Shown in pieces: positions 44,743-57,446 of a DNA stretch of 64,000 bases. Made by a program: the position numbers and the translations under genes. The DNA is from Adiantum capillus-veneris (Eukaryota; Streptophyta; Polypodiopsida; Polypodiales; Pteridaceae), in assembly GCA_014529385.2 (NCBI GenBank), contig CM043963.1, positions 82,400,912-82,464,911 on the forward strand. Direction: 5' to 3'. The notes beneath the pieces are model-generated. The model was not told where the DNA came from and did not search any database. It saw only the letters and a program-made list of their open reading frames with translations. Position 1 is the first letter of the stretch; each line of letters starts with the position of its first letter.

Positions 44743-45150
44743 CTGACCTTCATCACCAACTCTATGTATGTTGCATCGGAGAGTTATGCAATCCAGGTAG
44801 GTGCAGCTGCACCTACTCAGTACACTTTTTTTGATATTGTAATGGCTTAGTCTTTTGATTTTTTTGAGTTTTTTGACATACTCTAAACTTTGTACATAAG
44901 CCTAAACATTTTCTTAGAGGATTTTTTGGTTTGCAACTTTGCTTGAGTACATGCCTTGAATAAATGCAATGGTATAAACATGTTTAGACATATATACAGG
45001 TTATTATGTGCTGTATACTCAGTACATGTGTATTCGAATGAGCATCCCTCAAAAATGTGAGTTCTACAGGTAGGTGCCATGCACCTACTCAGTATTTGGG
45101 GTTTTGCATTCTTTGTCTCAACACTTTGCTGACGCTGTCTGAAGCAAATT
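44743..45150. other. spacer with two related palindromes
   Basis: GTAGGTGCAGCTGCACCTAC at 44797-44816 is a perfect 20-bp palindrome. GTAGGTGC-CAT-GCACCTAC at 45070-45088 is a second version with a 3-base loop. Both are preceded by ACAG/CCAG and followed by TCAGTA. No coding sequence is seen. Confidence 0.6.
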
Positions 45151-45152
45151 AC

Positions 45153-47219
45153 CCATCTGGGGCACCCCTCATCTCGTCATCTAATTGCGCTCCATGCTCT
45201 TTGTTGAGTTTTATTCTCCTCCCCCATCTTGTACACATGAGTTACGTATTGGCAACTTTCTCCTTCAAACACACACACACTAAAGGACGCATACATACAC
45301 ACTTTACCTCATCCCCTTTGGAGTCTTCTCTTTGTGTGCTCCTCTTAGTTGATTGGGTCTATGACAATTCTCATGTTGATTAGGGGTTACGCCTATGGAC
45401 TGCTCGTTGGAATGATATGAAGCTTTCAACTCCTCTTCTTTGGATAGTTTGCATGTGAACACAATGGCATCATCCTAATATGCTCATCACTTGCCTTTGG
45501 GCAAAAGACAGACACCATCAACATTCTTTAGGCTTTATCTCTCTACATCATGTGTCATTGGTAATATAACATAGTTTTGTATTCGTAGTGCTATAATACA
45601 AATCATACTACCAGATTTGAACTTTTGGTATGTATCATTGTGTCTTAAATTATGCAGGACAATAGCTTATACCTATTTTTTCATCCCGGTTTTGCCCAAG
45701 GACGGAGTTTTCATGGGCCCACAAACATCACTATGCATAGATTGATTTTATAGTATCATTGAATTGGGTTTACGATAAGTGCATCCATTGTGAATGCTTT
45801 CGATATGGGACTAGAAATTTTCAAATCATGAGTTTAGTTTGTGTATATGAATACAATTGTATAAATTTATAATCCTTTTTGTCCACATGATGCTCTATAA
45901 ATGAAGCTTATTTTATCATTTCTTCTTGCTCATTGTGCCTTAATCCTCATGTGAGGATCTCCTTGGAGATGGCAATGAAAAGGACTTTGGAAAGTTAGCC
46001 AAAATACAAACAAATACTCCCGAAATTTTTAAAAATCTTGAGATGGCATAGTCGGTAATAATATGGCTCATAATTGGGAGCAAGGTTTGGTGACATCATT
46101 TAAAATACATATATGAATGAATTGACTTTGATACTTGATGACATACTGGTTTACGTTAATATTACATTAAACACAATTGTTGATACATGCTATTAGTCTT
46201 TTAGCAATTCGTGACTTCAATAACAAGGGGAAGGGGTCGTTGACACTTGTCTTCCCACATGAAGCATGCCAAGTACTAACTTAATGTTTCTGTGGATGGT
46301 GGAAAGTAATTGTCTCTTTCCTTGGGATTACTTTATAGACTGCAAATGTAGCAACTGACCCAGATTGACTCAAGCAGGCTCACATTGACTATCGTTTCTC
46401 ATGATAGCATAATGTAACTCTTGTTGTACGACTATGTAAATGTTTTGTATATATCCAAAAAATATGTGATATTGAAATGGTTGATAGTTGTATTCTGTGT
46501 TATATATTGTGTTATTTACTGTCGAGTGTCTTCCATTGTATGATTCAATCAATTGTTGGATAATCAATACAAACACACATTTTTTTCCAGCTAGTCTTGG
46601 TTGGACTAGCATCATACAATGGATTTAGACTTCGACTCACTTTATGTATTAAACTTGGCCCACCTATTCCAAACGGAAAGGTTGGTGCCCTTGAGTGCCT
46701 AACTTGGACAAGTACACACATATATGTTATGCTATTAATTCTAACCCCAAAGGACAACAATTCTTATAAATCTTAACTATTTGCATATACATTCATCCCA
46801 TAACTATTTGATGGAGTATTAAGTTTGGTAACTTGCTGTATGGCTAGTTCTAAACATACTTCCTTTACAAAGCAATTATAAATATAACCTTTCCTTGTAA
46901 TTGTTTAGGCTCGTGTTTAGGTATATTTCTATGAGCATTTGTAAATCTTGTTGGCTCTTATCTATGTAGTTTTCATCTAATTAGTATTATTTTACAGGCC
47001 TTAACACTCTTGAATGGGAGACACTTATACGACTCTTGGAAACCAACATACACACAAGCTAGGTAAGAGTTTCCTTCTTACTTAGTACTCGTAGGAGGGC
47101 CTTTTGAAAAGCATTAAATACCCTTTTGTTATAGCGGACCTAACAGCTAAACCCCCTCTATTAAAACTTACTCAACTCTTTACTTAAGATACAATTATGA
47201 TAACACATTCACACAGACA
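45153..47219 (+). repeat. 5' LTR-like repeat (left edge lost)
   Basis: Matches 51070-52714 over its first ~1.67 kb. The part from 46826 to 47219 has no partner because the right copy is cut at 52714. Confidence 0.6.
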
Positions 47220-48037
47220 TTGGTGCAGCCAAATTTGGTCGACCGTAGAAGATGGCATGGGCAAGTATGTGTAGGCTAGCAAAAGCATGGCAAAGGGATA
47301 GAGCAGCTATGAAGATCTTGAGTAGACAGGTAGCAGCGGATCTGTATGGATGATGCAGTTTATAGGCCAAGAAAGGCTCCAAAAGGGGCTAATTTGGGTA
47401 GCAAATGAAGGAGGTTCAAGGGGAAATATTTGGGCCTAGAAATGTAGAGATTAAGGTGTTGAAGGAGCAGGTCTAGACGGCTCATCAAACCAAACTATGG
47501 AGCCCAAGATATTAAAGTTTGAAGGTGCAGTGCATTGCAGATCCTTACCGGGCAGGGCAGTTGGGGGCAGGTGGCTCAAGTGGATGTCAGTGTATAGACG
47601 CATAGTGCTCAAGTTATGGAGCATACCCGTCTTTTTAGATTGCAGATCAGAGCTATTGGTTGCTGGATATGGCCATTTGAAGTTTTGCTGGGGGCTAGGT
47701 TGGTACCCACCTGACCGCATGGGGAGTCGTGTCATTTGAAATTTTTTGGGCCTCAACAGATTTTGAGAAGGTGCTATGTAGTGTATAGAGCTAACAAGAA
47801 TTGTGACTGCTCGTCAAATGGAGCCCGTAGCGAAAAGTTATAATAGTCGAAAGTGGCGCCATGGGCGCTGCTCATAGTGCACGCGGTTGCGCGAGGGATG
47901 AAGCTCGGTGCCGTTTTGGCAAGGGCCGGTTGGTTTTGGGTGGTTTGACGTGTGCAGTGATGTGGCAGTTTGGTAAGAAGCCCCCCACCCACCACTAGCG
48001 ATGTCGCTAGTGCTCGGGAGGAGGGGAGGTGTCCCGT

Positions 48038-48149
<112 letters not shown>

Positions 48150-48997
48150 TCTCAAGGGTAGTTTCAAGGCAATGAAAGGGCAAGTTCAAGGAGTAAGTGG
48201 GTGGCCAAGCCGGGCAGACAAAGGAAAAAGGAAGGTGTCCCATGAAAGTGTTTCCAAAAAGAAGTGAACCAAGTGTATGCAATGCAAGGAGAATTCTAAA
48301 ATGAGCTCAAAGTTGACTGCACCAGCTGAGAAAGCTCCCTTTTTTTTTTCTTTTTGGACTTAGCCCCCTCTGTAAAAGGGGATAAACGTGAATTTTTAGG
48401 GGCTTTTGGCCATTTGAGCTTTTTTGCTCTTGGAGATTTTTGCCATTAGTTTTTTTTACCGAGGGTTGTGCCGGCATGGAATTGGTTGTACATGGTTGTG
48501 TATATGCAAGGAAAGCCATCATTGCTGTCTCTTTGCATCATTCCCCCTTCCCCCTTCTCTTCCCTACTCGTGTGCGTGTGTTTTTGGGCGTGTGTCGGCG
48601 TGTGTGCCCTTCCAAGGTTTGTCGTGCAAAGAGAGATATAGAGAGGATGTGTGCATGTGGAAGGTTGTGAAATGGGTAGAGAGGAGTGATTGGGTATGTT
48701 TGATGCGTTGTAGAACGTGCGCCCGTATGGTCGTGTGCAGGTGGTGGTTTGCTTGCGGATAGTGTCAAGTTTTGAAGGTGAACTCTAGTGGATTGGGGCA
48801 CTGTGTATACCCTGGGCTATAGTGAGGCATTGTGTTGTGCGCTGGGTGTGTTCCCCTTTCCCCCTCTCCATGTTCTGGTGACCCCATTGAGGAGCTGGGT
48901 GATGCTCTGATTTGAAGTTTGAAGCGATGTTTGGTAGCCGACAAAGCGGTTGGCTGATGGTCGAAGTATTCGGTGGTCGCGTTTGAAGCTGGCAGAG

Positions 48998-49644
48998 ATG
49001 GTGGAGCCAAGTTTTGGCCCCATATTTACGGGCGTTGAAGATCTCGAGGATTGGTTAGCAGATTTTGAGCTATGGCTGCTGTCGATGCATATTTGACGGA
49101 TGCAAGAAAGCTACAGACGGTGCCGCTATTGATGCGAGGGCCAACCAAGATGTGGTTTGATGGTCTAAAGAGAAATGATAGAGGATCATGGAAGGAGTTG
49201 AAAAGTCATTTTTTGGAGTGGTTTCGAGAGGTGATTACGTCGGAAGAAGATGGTGCAAAGTTGAAGGCAGTACGCCAGGATGTGAGTAAGGATATTACAT
49301 TTTTCTTGAGTAGTTTGAAGCAGTTAGAGGTTGCTACTGGGGTAAAAGGAAATCAATATTTTAAGATGTCGAAGCTATTAGAGTGCTTGCATTCGAGGAT
49401 TAGAGAAAAGATGGAAGACGGTTATAGTACATATGAGGACATGGTCTATCTGGCCAAGATGAAGAGTGAAAAGGTATTGCAGAAGCTGGAATTGGGCGTG
49501 TCGAATCCTGCAGATTACATGCCCATTGCGAAGGTTGCGGAGTGTTCTTTGGTCCGACCAAAGGTGGTTCCAGTTGTTCAAAGTGCAAAGCCTATGGAGG
49601 TAAGGCCTATGGTTGGTTATGTTCTGGAGATTTCCAGTTTGTGA
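48998..49644 (+). pseudogene. gag-like ORF of the gag-only element
   Basis: The frame from ATG 48998 reads FTGVEDLEDWLADFELWL, typical of the start of a Ty3-type gag core, then hits TGA. A frame change near 49085 gives AYLTDARKLQTVPLLMRGPT, KMWFDGLKRNDRGSWKELKS and HFLEWFREV, the W-x-x-L ... S-W-x-x-L-K ... F pattern of retrotransposon gag. An Asp/Glu/Lys-rich helical tail follows to the stop at 49644. No CCHC knuckle is seen. One frameshift separates the halves, so this copy is dead. The protein would form capsid-like particles in an intact copy (known for the family). Confidence 0.65.
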
Positions 49645-50929
49645 TGTGCATGTGCTGAGGGGGGATGAGCTTGTCAACGAGAAGAATCTCCATGTTGAAT
49701 TGAACCAGGATGTGGTAGCAAATGTTGAGGTTCCAATGAGGATTAAAGAGATAAAGCTTGTTCTTGTGGAAAGTTTGCATGAAAAGGTAGTAGAGTGCAA
49801 TCAGGTTGCAGATACAGAGGGTTCAAAAGCAGATGGAGAAAGTGAGCAAAGTCATGGAGATGGTCAAGATTTTGTGGAGCAGCTAGCATATGAAGAGGTA
49901 GATACGGAGTTAGTATATGATGCCGGTGATGATGAAGATACAAGCTTGAGTTGCTAGGAGACAAGCGAGGAGGATAGAGAGGATGAGTCCACATCCTATG
50001 GCGTGGAAATGGAGTCTGACGAACCTGAGCTGGTAAAGGTAAAGTTGCCTTATTATGTGTTTGAAGATATGGTAGTAGCCAACGTTCACGAAGAGCAGGG
50101 AAGAGAGCAAGCCGAGACGCATGATGAAGAACAAGTTGAGCGGTCTAGGCCTACAAATGATGGTATGTAGGTAAAGGTGGTGTGTGGTGCCATGCTAATG
50201 GGAATGTTAGTGAAAGTGGCAGTGGAGTGTGCCATGGTGGTGCAACAGATGCAGAGTTTTACCAGGAGGGATAGAGCAGCTGTCCCTATGGGGGAAGACA
50301 AGGATGATGCAATAGAGAACGAGTTTCTCTCTTCCTTGGCGGAGTATGATGCAGCGGGAGGAGAGATGCTTGAAGAGCAGGTGGTTGAAGCTGACAAGCA
50401 GGTGGTGTTGATCGACCTTGAAGGGCCAGTTGATGAGGAGAAGCTCAACGATGCTAGAATTGAGTGCATGACAGGTGAGAAGGATAGTGTGGAGCCAAAG
50501 ATAGAGGAGTTTCCTATGCATCCAATTCACACTATGGCGGGTGATGCGGATTCGAAGGCGGTGTCCAAGCTTTCAAAGGTAGTTTGTGAGTGGTGGTTGA
50601 AGGGGATGGTGATCAAAGCGTCTGTGCAATGGGCGGTTGAGCAAGTGCAGGATCTGTTGGAAGAAGATCTCACTTTACATGGTTGGAAGGGTATGTCAGT
50701 TATGTTTTTGGCTGATGAAAGTGTTGCTGTGTATGGAGGTGCTTTGTTGCAAGTGGGCATTTTTCCTTTGAGTACATGGAGTGGTAGAAGAGTGGTTTGG
50801 ATATGCAGTTGGTTAGGTGCCTTGGGGTGGCACTATGCAATGCTATTACAGATGGGTGGAAGACACCAATGGCAGGTGTTTGATCCAGGTGGAAGCTATG
50901 TAATGCAGGGGGTGGGGCAACGCACTTGA
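49613..50929 (+). pseudogene. acidic ORF of unknown function downstream of gag
   Basis: One frame runs about 440 codons from 49613 to TGA 50927-50929, broken only by TAG at 49955-49957 and TAG at 50168-50170. It overlaps the gag end by about 30 bases in another frame. The first half is very acidic (GESEQSHGDGQDFVEQLAYE, TEDREDEST-like, then EEQGREQAETHDEEQVERS). The second half is more hydrophobic with several Trp (LSKVVCEWWLKG, VVWICSWLGALGWHY) and ends QVFDPGGSYVMQG over the purine tract. I do not recognise a domain. It is not RT, integrase or protease. Its position suggests an element-encoded accessory protein (inference). Confidence 0.5.
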
Positions 50930-51069
50930 AGGTTTGGCAGTAGGCAGATTGCAAGTCGAACCACATCTCTCATCATTACACACATCTGATCATGGTGGTC
51001 TTGCCAGTACACACGTTCTTCTCCCCTCCACTTTTTCTTTCTAAGCCAGTGATCCTTTCCTTTCCCCCC

Positions 51070-52714
51070 CATCTTGGGCACCCCTCATCTCATCGTCCAA
51101 TTGTTCTCCTTGCTCTTCCTTGAGTTTTTTTCTCCTCCCCTAGCTTGTACACATGAGTTATGTATTGACAACTTTCTCCTTGAACACACACACTAGAAGA
51201 CACATACATATAGACTTTACCTCATCCCCTTTTTGAGTCTTCTCTCTATGTGCTCCTCTTAGTTGACTGAGTCTATGACAATTCTCATGCTGATTATGGG
51301 TATGCCTTCAAAGTGGCTATGCAATGCTCTATGGAATGATATGAAGCTTTCAACTCCTCTTCTTTGGATATTTTACATGTGGACGCATGGAGTCATCCTA
51401 ATATGCTTACCACTTTCCTTTGGGCAAAAGGCAAACAACATCAACATTATTCAAGTTTGATATCTCTCAATCATGTGTCATTGGTAATATAACACACTTT
51501 TGTATTTGTAGTGCTGTAATACAGATCATATTATTGAATTTGAAATTTTGATATGTATCATTCTGTCTTAAAAAATTTAAGACAATAACTTATACCTATT
51601 TTTTCATCCTGGTTTTATGCGGATCCTATAGTACACTTTCACATGTTGATTTTTATTGTATCATTGAATTGGGTTTATGAATACGTGCATCTAGTGTAAA
51701 TGCTAATGTGATCATGAGTTTAGTTATGTATATGCATACAATTGTATAAATTCATAATCCGTTTTATCCACATGATACTTTATAAATAATAATTTTATCA
51801 TTTTGTCTTGCTCGATGTTCCTTGATCCTCCTATGAGGATCTCCTTGGAGATGGCAATAAAAGGACTTTTTGGAAAGAAAAGCCAAAATACAAATGTTGC
51901 CGAATTTTTCAAATATATCAAGATGGCATAGTTGGTAATAATATGGCTCATAATTGGGAGCAAGGTTTGATAGCATTTAAAATACATATATAAATGAATT
52001 GACTTTGATACCTGATGACATACCAGTTTAAGTTAATGTTACATTAAATACATTTGTTGATTTGATACATGTTTTTAGTCTTAGAAATTCTTGACACTGA
52101 TAACAAGGGGAAGGGGTAGTTGATACCTGTCTTCCCACATGAAGCATGCCAAGTACTAACTGAATGTTTACGTGGATGGTGGAAGGTAAGTGGCCCTTTC
52201 CATGGGATTACTTTACAGTCTGCAAATGTAGAAATTGATCCAGATCGACTCAAGTAGACTTACATTGACTACAGTTTCTCATAATAGCATATTGTAACTG
52301 TTGTTGTATGACTATGTAAATGTTTTATATCTATCCAAAAAAACATGTGATGTAAAATGGTTGGTAGTTGTATTCTATGTTATATATTGTGTTATTTAGA
52401 GGTTATTTACTATCGAGTCTCTTCATTGTATGATTCAATCAATTGTTGGATAATCAATACAAACACACACTTTTTTCTAGCTAGTCTTTGGTCGGACTAG
52501 CATCATACAATGAATTGAGACTTGGACTCACTTTATGTCTTAAACTTGACCCACCTATTCCAAGTGGAAGGGTTGGTGCTCTTGGGTGCCTAACTTGGTC
52601 AAGTACACATAGATATGTTATGTTATTGATTCTAACCCCATAGGACACCAATTCTTTTAAATCCTAACTATTTGCATATGCATTCATCCCATAGATGTTT
52701 GATCACTTACGATA
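51070..52714 (+). repeat. 3' LTR-like repeat (right edge lost)
   Basis: Direct repeat of 45153-46825. Similarity stops just after CATCCCATAGATGTTTGAT, where LINE-derived sequence begins. The true left edge may be as far out as 50927. Confidence 0.65.
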
Positions 52715-53170
52715 GATTATAGGCCAGCCTCCCGGGGCCCGCTCCTTGGAGGTGGATGAAGCCAGAGTTACTCTTCTTGGGAGTGTATAAAAACAAATTC
52801 CCATTCAGATGCTAAACTCTTGGAGAAGGCATTTACAAAGGAGTATTTCTTCCACGTATTGCACGCTTTAGGCAGAGAGAATCCCTTGGATTGACAGTTT
52901 GACTCTACTATGTTTCCAAAGAATTTTGGGATGATCTTAAATTACCACTCATGCGAATGGTTAACCAAGCCCTGGTTAGTGGAGCCTGAATCAAGCATTA
53001 AAAGGGGCCTTATCAAACCTATCCCTAAAAAAATTTGCTACTCCCAAATTTAACATTGGTGTCCCATTACTATGATGTCAATGGTCTATAAAATTATTGC
53101 CAAAACCGTTGCCCTCAGGCTCTCTCCCCTCCTGGAAAAGGTCATTACTCCCCACCAATATGTCATTAGG
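52715..53170 (+). pseudogene. LINE reverse transcriptase fragment
   Basis: Related to 3000-3390 of the LINE: NFGMILNYHSCEWLTKPWLV-like sequence over 52920-52985, then RGLIKPIPKKICYSQI (53010) and MSMVYKIIAKTVALRLSPLL (53072), ending at TPHQYVIRG. It corresponds to the N-terminal RT motifs only and has no tail. It abuts the truncated LTR, so a deletion or rearrangement joined them. Confidence 0.8.
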
Positions 53171-53839
53171 GGAAGTTTGAGGTCTCGAATTTTCTCTGTA
53201 AGAAATGGTAGAGAGAGAAAATACTTTTCATTTTTTGGAAAAATGAACAAGTAATTTAAAGACTCAAAATTGGGAGGAAACCTTTATATTTTTACTTAGT
53301 GCACGGAATGTTACTTTTTGGGGCTCCACATGTAGTGTCATTTTCAAATCTCTTGGAAATGTGTCCCTTTCCCCAAAAGTCTCCCTCTCGATGCAATGTG
53401 TTTCTCTTTTGGTCCAAATTTCAAATTTTTCTCTACTCATTATATCATTTCTCTACACCTTTCTCTGCATCTTTCTCTACACCATATCCAAATCATCATC
53501 TTCCCCACATCATCTCCATGAATCCTACTAAAAGAGGTATCTATCATCTCCATGTCCAGTTGGAAGATGAATATTCCCCTCTCTAAAAAAGAAATAGGCT
53601 TTGTGAAACTCCTCCTTCTGCCAAAGAAGCACTACGATTACAAAAGAAGCACAATGACCTATGAATAGATGGTAGATTGTATCCTATAGACCCCATCACC
53701 AAATACACCCACCATTCTTCAAATGTTCTTCATTGATGAGATTTGTAGGAGATGGTATGAAAGGGATATTAGGCTATACACAAAACCTTGCAGCAGAGAG
53801 GGGCATTCTTAAGTAGGAAAACCATTTGCTACTATAGTT
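53171..53839. other. unassigned spacer
   Basis: TCTCTACAC-type pyrimidine-rich sequence near 53430-53480 precedes a short ORF from ATG 53517 (MNPTKRGIYHLHVQL..., 22 codons) that I cannot assign. Nothing else is seen. Confidence 0.35.
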
Positions 53840-54847
53840 CAAGGATTCTCTTAATCATCAACTTCAAGAAATCAAGGAGAAGGTAAAGGACCTCCAATAA
53901 TGGGGGTGTATTCATCCTCATCCTCACTCGACGCTTCTCCATCGCTTTCATCCGTAACTGTGGGTTGTATTTGCAAGTATACCCACCCCTGCACATGATC
54001 TTTGTTGGCACATCTCCTCCATTGACCTTTGATGCACGCACCGCAAAAGCAAGAGAATAGTATGTGCCTTAGTCTGTGCATATCCATCTGATTGTAGCCA
54101 TTGACACAGTGCTAGGATCGAGACCCTGTCATCTTGCACTTGCAATCCCACTCTATAACTCTATCAACATCACCGATCTTGACCTCCCAGAAAGCATGAT
54201 CGACTTTCTTTCCTATCTATGGGCATTGATTTCTGAGAGTTGTATTAAGGAATGCAAAAATGCTTGAAGCGTTATGCAGCTCCCACCCGTCAGATTTCAA
54301 CTGCTCTTGTGTGAGGGCTCTTTTGACCACTGCACTAGCCCCGTCGTGTTCACCCTTTCCATGGCCTGAAGCAAAGAAATTGTGAGTCATACGACACCTG
54401 TCATATTGAAAAATCGTGCAACAAACTATAGTGGTCGTCTTTCTTTGAATTGTGATGCAGCACCATCCGACCACACCCAATGTCGCTTGACACTATAGCT
54501 GTGTCTTTTCAGCCATTCATTGTGCAAAAGAAAATAGTGCTACACAAACAAAGTGTCTTGTGTCTTGTCGTCAGAGATGTAGAAGTGAGTCGTCTTTTAA
54601 ATAGCACCAAGCACATCACGTAAGTATGAAATGTGAACAAAGATTGTGACCTGAGATGAATACCAATGCATTGACTGGATCTTGTTCTGCACCTTGAAGG
54701 AGTGATTCTCTGCAAAATCCAATATGGACACTGCTACATTGTTAGGAAATTTGGCCAAACGCTCCTTGAACTGTTGAGCTTGCCACCTGTACAAGTAGTT
54801 GTGTTTGATGAACTTCCCTAGTTTCCCTCAGAGCACAAAAATGAAAC

Positions 54848-55375
54848 TCATCGGACTGAGCTGCTGAACCACGAGGTCTTTCGACATTTATCTAGACCTA
54901 CTTCATCCTTTTCTTGTGTAGGAACCTTGTCAAAAATCTTGATAGTCATTCTAGAGATACCATCACTCTCTTCAACAGGACACAACAGGAGCCTTTCGAT
55001 CCCGCAATTAGTGCATGTTCCCAAAAGACATTTGCTGCGGTGAAAAGCACTATCATTTGGTTTTGGACACAATACAGACTCCCATAGTTCGGTCAAGGAT
55101 GAAAAAGTGGTTTTTGATGCTGTGCATTGCGCTATTCCACCACTCGGACTGCACACAAGACACTTGCAAAAGCATGACGTTCCATGTAGCCCGTATCTTC
55201 CATGATGCATCTGATTTAAGCCTTCCTTCAAGTAAACAAGTTGAACATGGTATTCACAACAGCAGGTGTTGTGGTCCTTCAACTTGCGTACGAAGTATGG
55301 CTTCAAACCCTCAAAGCATCTAAGGGACATCCTAATGTTAGGATTAGCCTCTTGGAACCGCGTGTACAAATCCCT
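54848..55375 (-). pseudogene. largest open exon segment of the transposase-like gene
   Basis: The open stretch immediately after the intron: RDLYTRFQEANPNIRMSLRC, then KPYFVRKLKDHNTCCCEYHV and CSPSGGIAQC, and a Cys pair (LLGTCTNCGIERLLLCP) that suggests a metal-binding cluster. It ends where a frameshift near DKCRK moves the continuation (KFIKHNYLYRWQAQQF, 54800) into another frame. Confidence 0.65.
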
Positions 55376-56768
55376 CTGCCACACAAAGACATTTAAAAAT
55401 ACTATAAAGTGCTAAAATCTAGTTGCAACACTTACACACTCTGAAGCACTTTTTAGCACTTTTAAGCACTTTAAAGCACTATGGGGCACTTGAAAGTACT
55501 TTCAAGCACCACGTGGCACTTTCAAGAAACCTGTCATGCACTTTGGTGCCCTTTGAAGCACTCTGCAGCACTGTAAAGCACTTTGGGGCACTTGAAAGCA
55601 CTCTGAAGCACTTTAGTGAACTTTAAGAGCACTCTGAAGCAGTATGTGTCACTTGATAGCACACTGAAGCACTTTACTAGCACTTTGGTGCACTTTGAAT
55701 TACATTGGTGCACTTTGGAAGCACTCTAAACTACTTGGTGGCACTTTAAACTCACTTTGTGGCACTTCAAAGCACTCTATGGCACTTTCAAGAACTTCGA
55801 AGCACTCTAAAGTACTTTGAAGCACTTTGAAACACTATGCAACACTTTAAAGCACTTTTAGGCACTTGAAAGCACTCTGAAGTGCACTTGGAGAACACTT
55901 TGAATCACTTTGCAGAACTTTAAAGCACTTTAGGGCACTTTAAAGTACTATGAAGCACTTTAAAGTACTATGAAGCACTTTCAAGCACCACGTGGCACTT
56001 TCAAGAAACCTGTCATGCACTTTGGTGCCCTTTGAAGCACTCTGCAGCACTATGAAGCACTTTGGGGCACTTGAAAGCACTCTGAGGCACTTGGGGCACT
56101 CTGAAGCACTTCAGTGCACTTTAAGAGCACTCTGAGGCACTTGGTAGCACACTGAAGCACTTTAGCAGCACTTTGGTGCACTTTGAACTACTGGTGCACT
56201 TTGGAAGCACTCTAAACTACTTACTGGCACTTTAAAAGCACGTTTGAGCACTTTGTGGCACTTCAAAGCGTTCTAAGGCACTCTGTGGCACTTCAAAGTA
56301 CTCTGAAGCACTCTAAAGTAATGTGAAGCGCTTTGAAACACTTTGAGCACTATGCAACACTTTACAGAACTTTTGGGCACTTGAAAGCACTCTAAAGTGC
56401 ACTTTAAGGGCTCTTTGAAAGCACTTCAGTGCTCTTTAAGAGCATTTTGAGGCATTTTATGGCACTCTACAGCACTCCAAATCACTTTAGAGTTTAAAAA
56501 GCACTCTGAAGCACTCTAAAGTACTTTGTGGCACTTTCAAGCACTTTAGTGCACTTTGGAAGCGCTCTCAAATACTGTGAAGCACTTTTTAGCGCTTTCA
56601 TGCACAGAGAGATGCACTTTTTTGGCGCTTTCAAGAATTTGCAGGCTCTAAGTGATGCACTTTGAAGCACTTTGAGACACTCATAAAGCATTTCAAATCT
56701 TTTGCAAGCACCCAAAATTACTAAGTAAAGCATTATGACACACTTTCAAGATGTTCTGGTTGATATAC
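55376..56768 (-). other. predicted 1393-bp phase-0 intron
   Basis: Donor CCTCAG|GTATATC at 56769/56768 and acceptor TTTGTGTGGCAG|AGG at 55376/55375. Joining the exons makes DLPQ-RDLYTRF, continuous with the family's usual spacing. The minisatellite lies wholly inside. Confidence 0.6.
55430..56720. repeat. GCACTTTRAA-type minisatellite with higher-order repeat
   Basis: About 1.3 kb of degenerate ~10-12-bp units (GCACTTTGAA, GCACTCTGAA, GCACTTTAAA). A ~130-bp marker segment, CAAGCACCACGTGGCACTTT and onward, recurs at 55503 and 55982, giving a 479-bp higher-order period. Confidence 0.92.
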
Positions 56769-57446
56769 CTGAGGTAAATCGAGGAGATGCACAGGATGCA
56801 CCACACGTGCCCTCCTGCCAATTCACTTTTGAACGACATCTTTCTTGTTTGGGGAGATGCGGGTTTCCATTGACCATAATTGAAACACAATTTCTTTGAT
56901 TTCGATTGTTAAGGTAGTGGTCCTATGCTGTTAACATTGACACGTGTCTAAGGGAAGTGACCTCTCCTCCATATGAGTTTGCAACCAAAAGCTGGCTCCC
57001 GTGACATTTCTTAGATGAAGGTTTAATTCCTTTGCAACATCATTATTGCTCATTACATTGTCAGCCCCATTGACTCCATTGAGGCATGCCATAACAGTAG
57101 CCCGTCTCAAAAATAGCCCATTGTTTGAATTAGGAGTCTTCACATCAGACAATGTAAGAGAATCAGCCTTCGAGAACATTGGATGACTGAGAATTTGTTG
57201 TAGAATGCTCCATTGAAGACCTCGAAAATCCCTGTTGTTTGATTACGCTAACACTTACCAACTGCCCTACAGATTTTCTTTGCCTCCTGGTCATCAATGT
57301 CACCATCCTCTCGCACTCGTGCCATCCTCTTTTACATGTTTCTTTATTCCCTCTTCTTTGTAGCCTAGTAGTTTTGTAGACTCGGCAGAAGATCCCTTGC
57401 GATATGTTGTGTATTAGATAATGGAGGAAGGTATAGGGGTTTGTAA

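Larger units (their letters stand above)
53840..57325 (-). pseudogene. transposase-like gene with a minisatellite-filled intron, broken
   Basis: Minus strand. N-terminal part (57325-56769): MARVREDGDIDDQEAKKICR, then after a disruption RDFRGLQWSILQQI and a helix-turn-helix-like block (RRATVMACLNGVNGADN, DVAKELNLHLRNVTGA). Next is LWSMETRISPNKKDVV and VHPVHLLDLPQ. An intron (56768-55376) joins DLPQ in phase to RDLYTRFQEANP. The core (55375-53840) shows FEGLKPYFVRKLKDHNTCCC, a Cys/His cluster, WQAQQFKERL, SILDFAEN (about 54735), VWSDGAASQF (about 54470), SGHGKGEHDGASAVVKRA (about 54370), VDHAFWEVKIGDVDRV and CFCGACIKGQW. I know this motif set from uncharacterised transposase-like proteins of animals and early plants. 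The Asp of DFAEN and SDG fit DDE-type acids. Three or more stops and several frameshifts inactivate it. Confidence 0.65.

Noticed and set aside
55420-56740. Possible CRISPR array or coding repeat (ALKHFGALESTLKHF-type)
   Set aside because: Units are ~11 bp, degenerate, without unique spacers, and lie in a predicted intron. The locus is eukaryotic.
57253-57279. A 27-bp intron (GTAAGT ... CAACAG) near the start of the transposase-like gene
   Set aside because: The donor looks good, but 27 bp is below any known plant intron. A frameshift or deletion is more likely.
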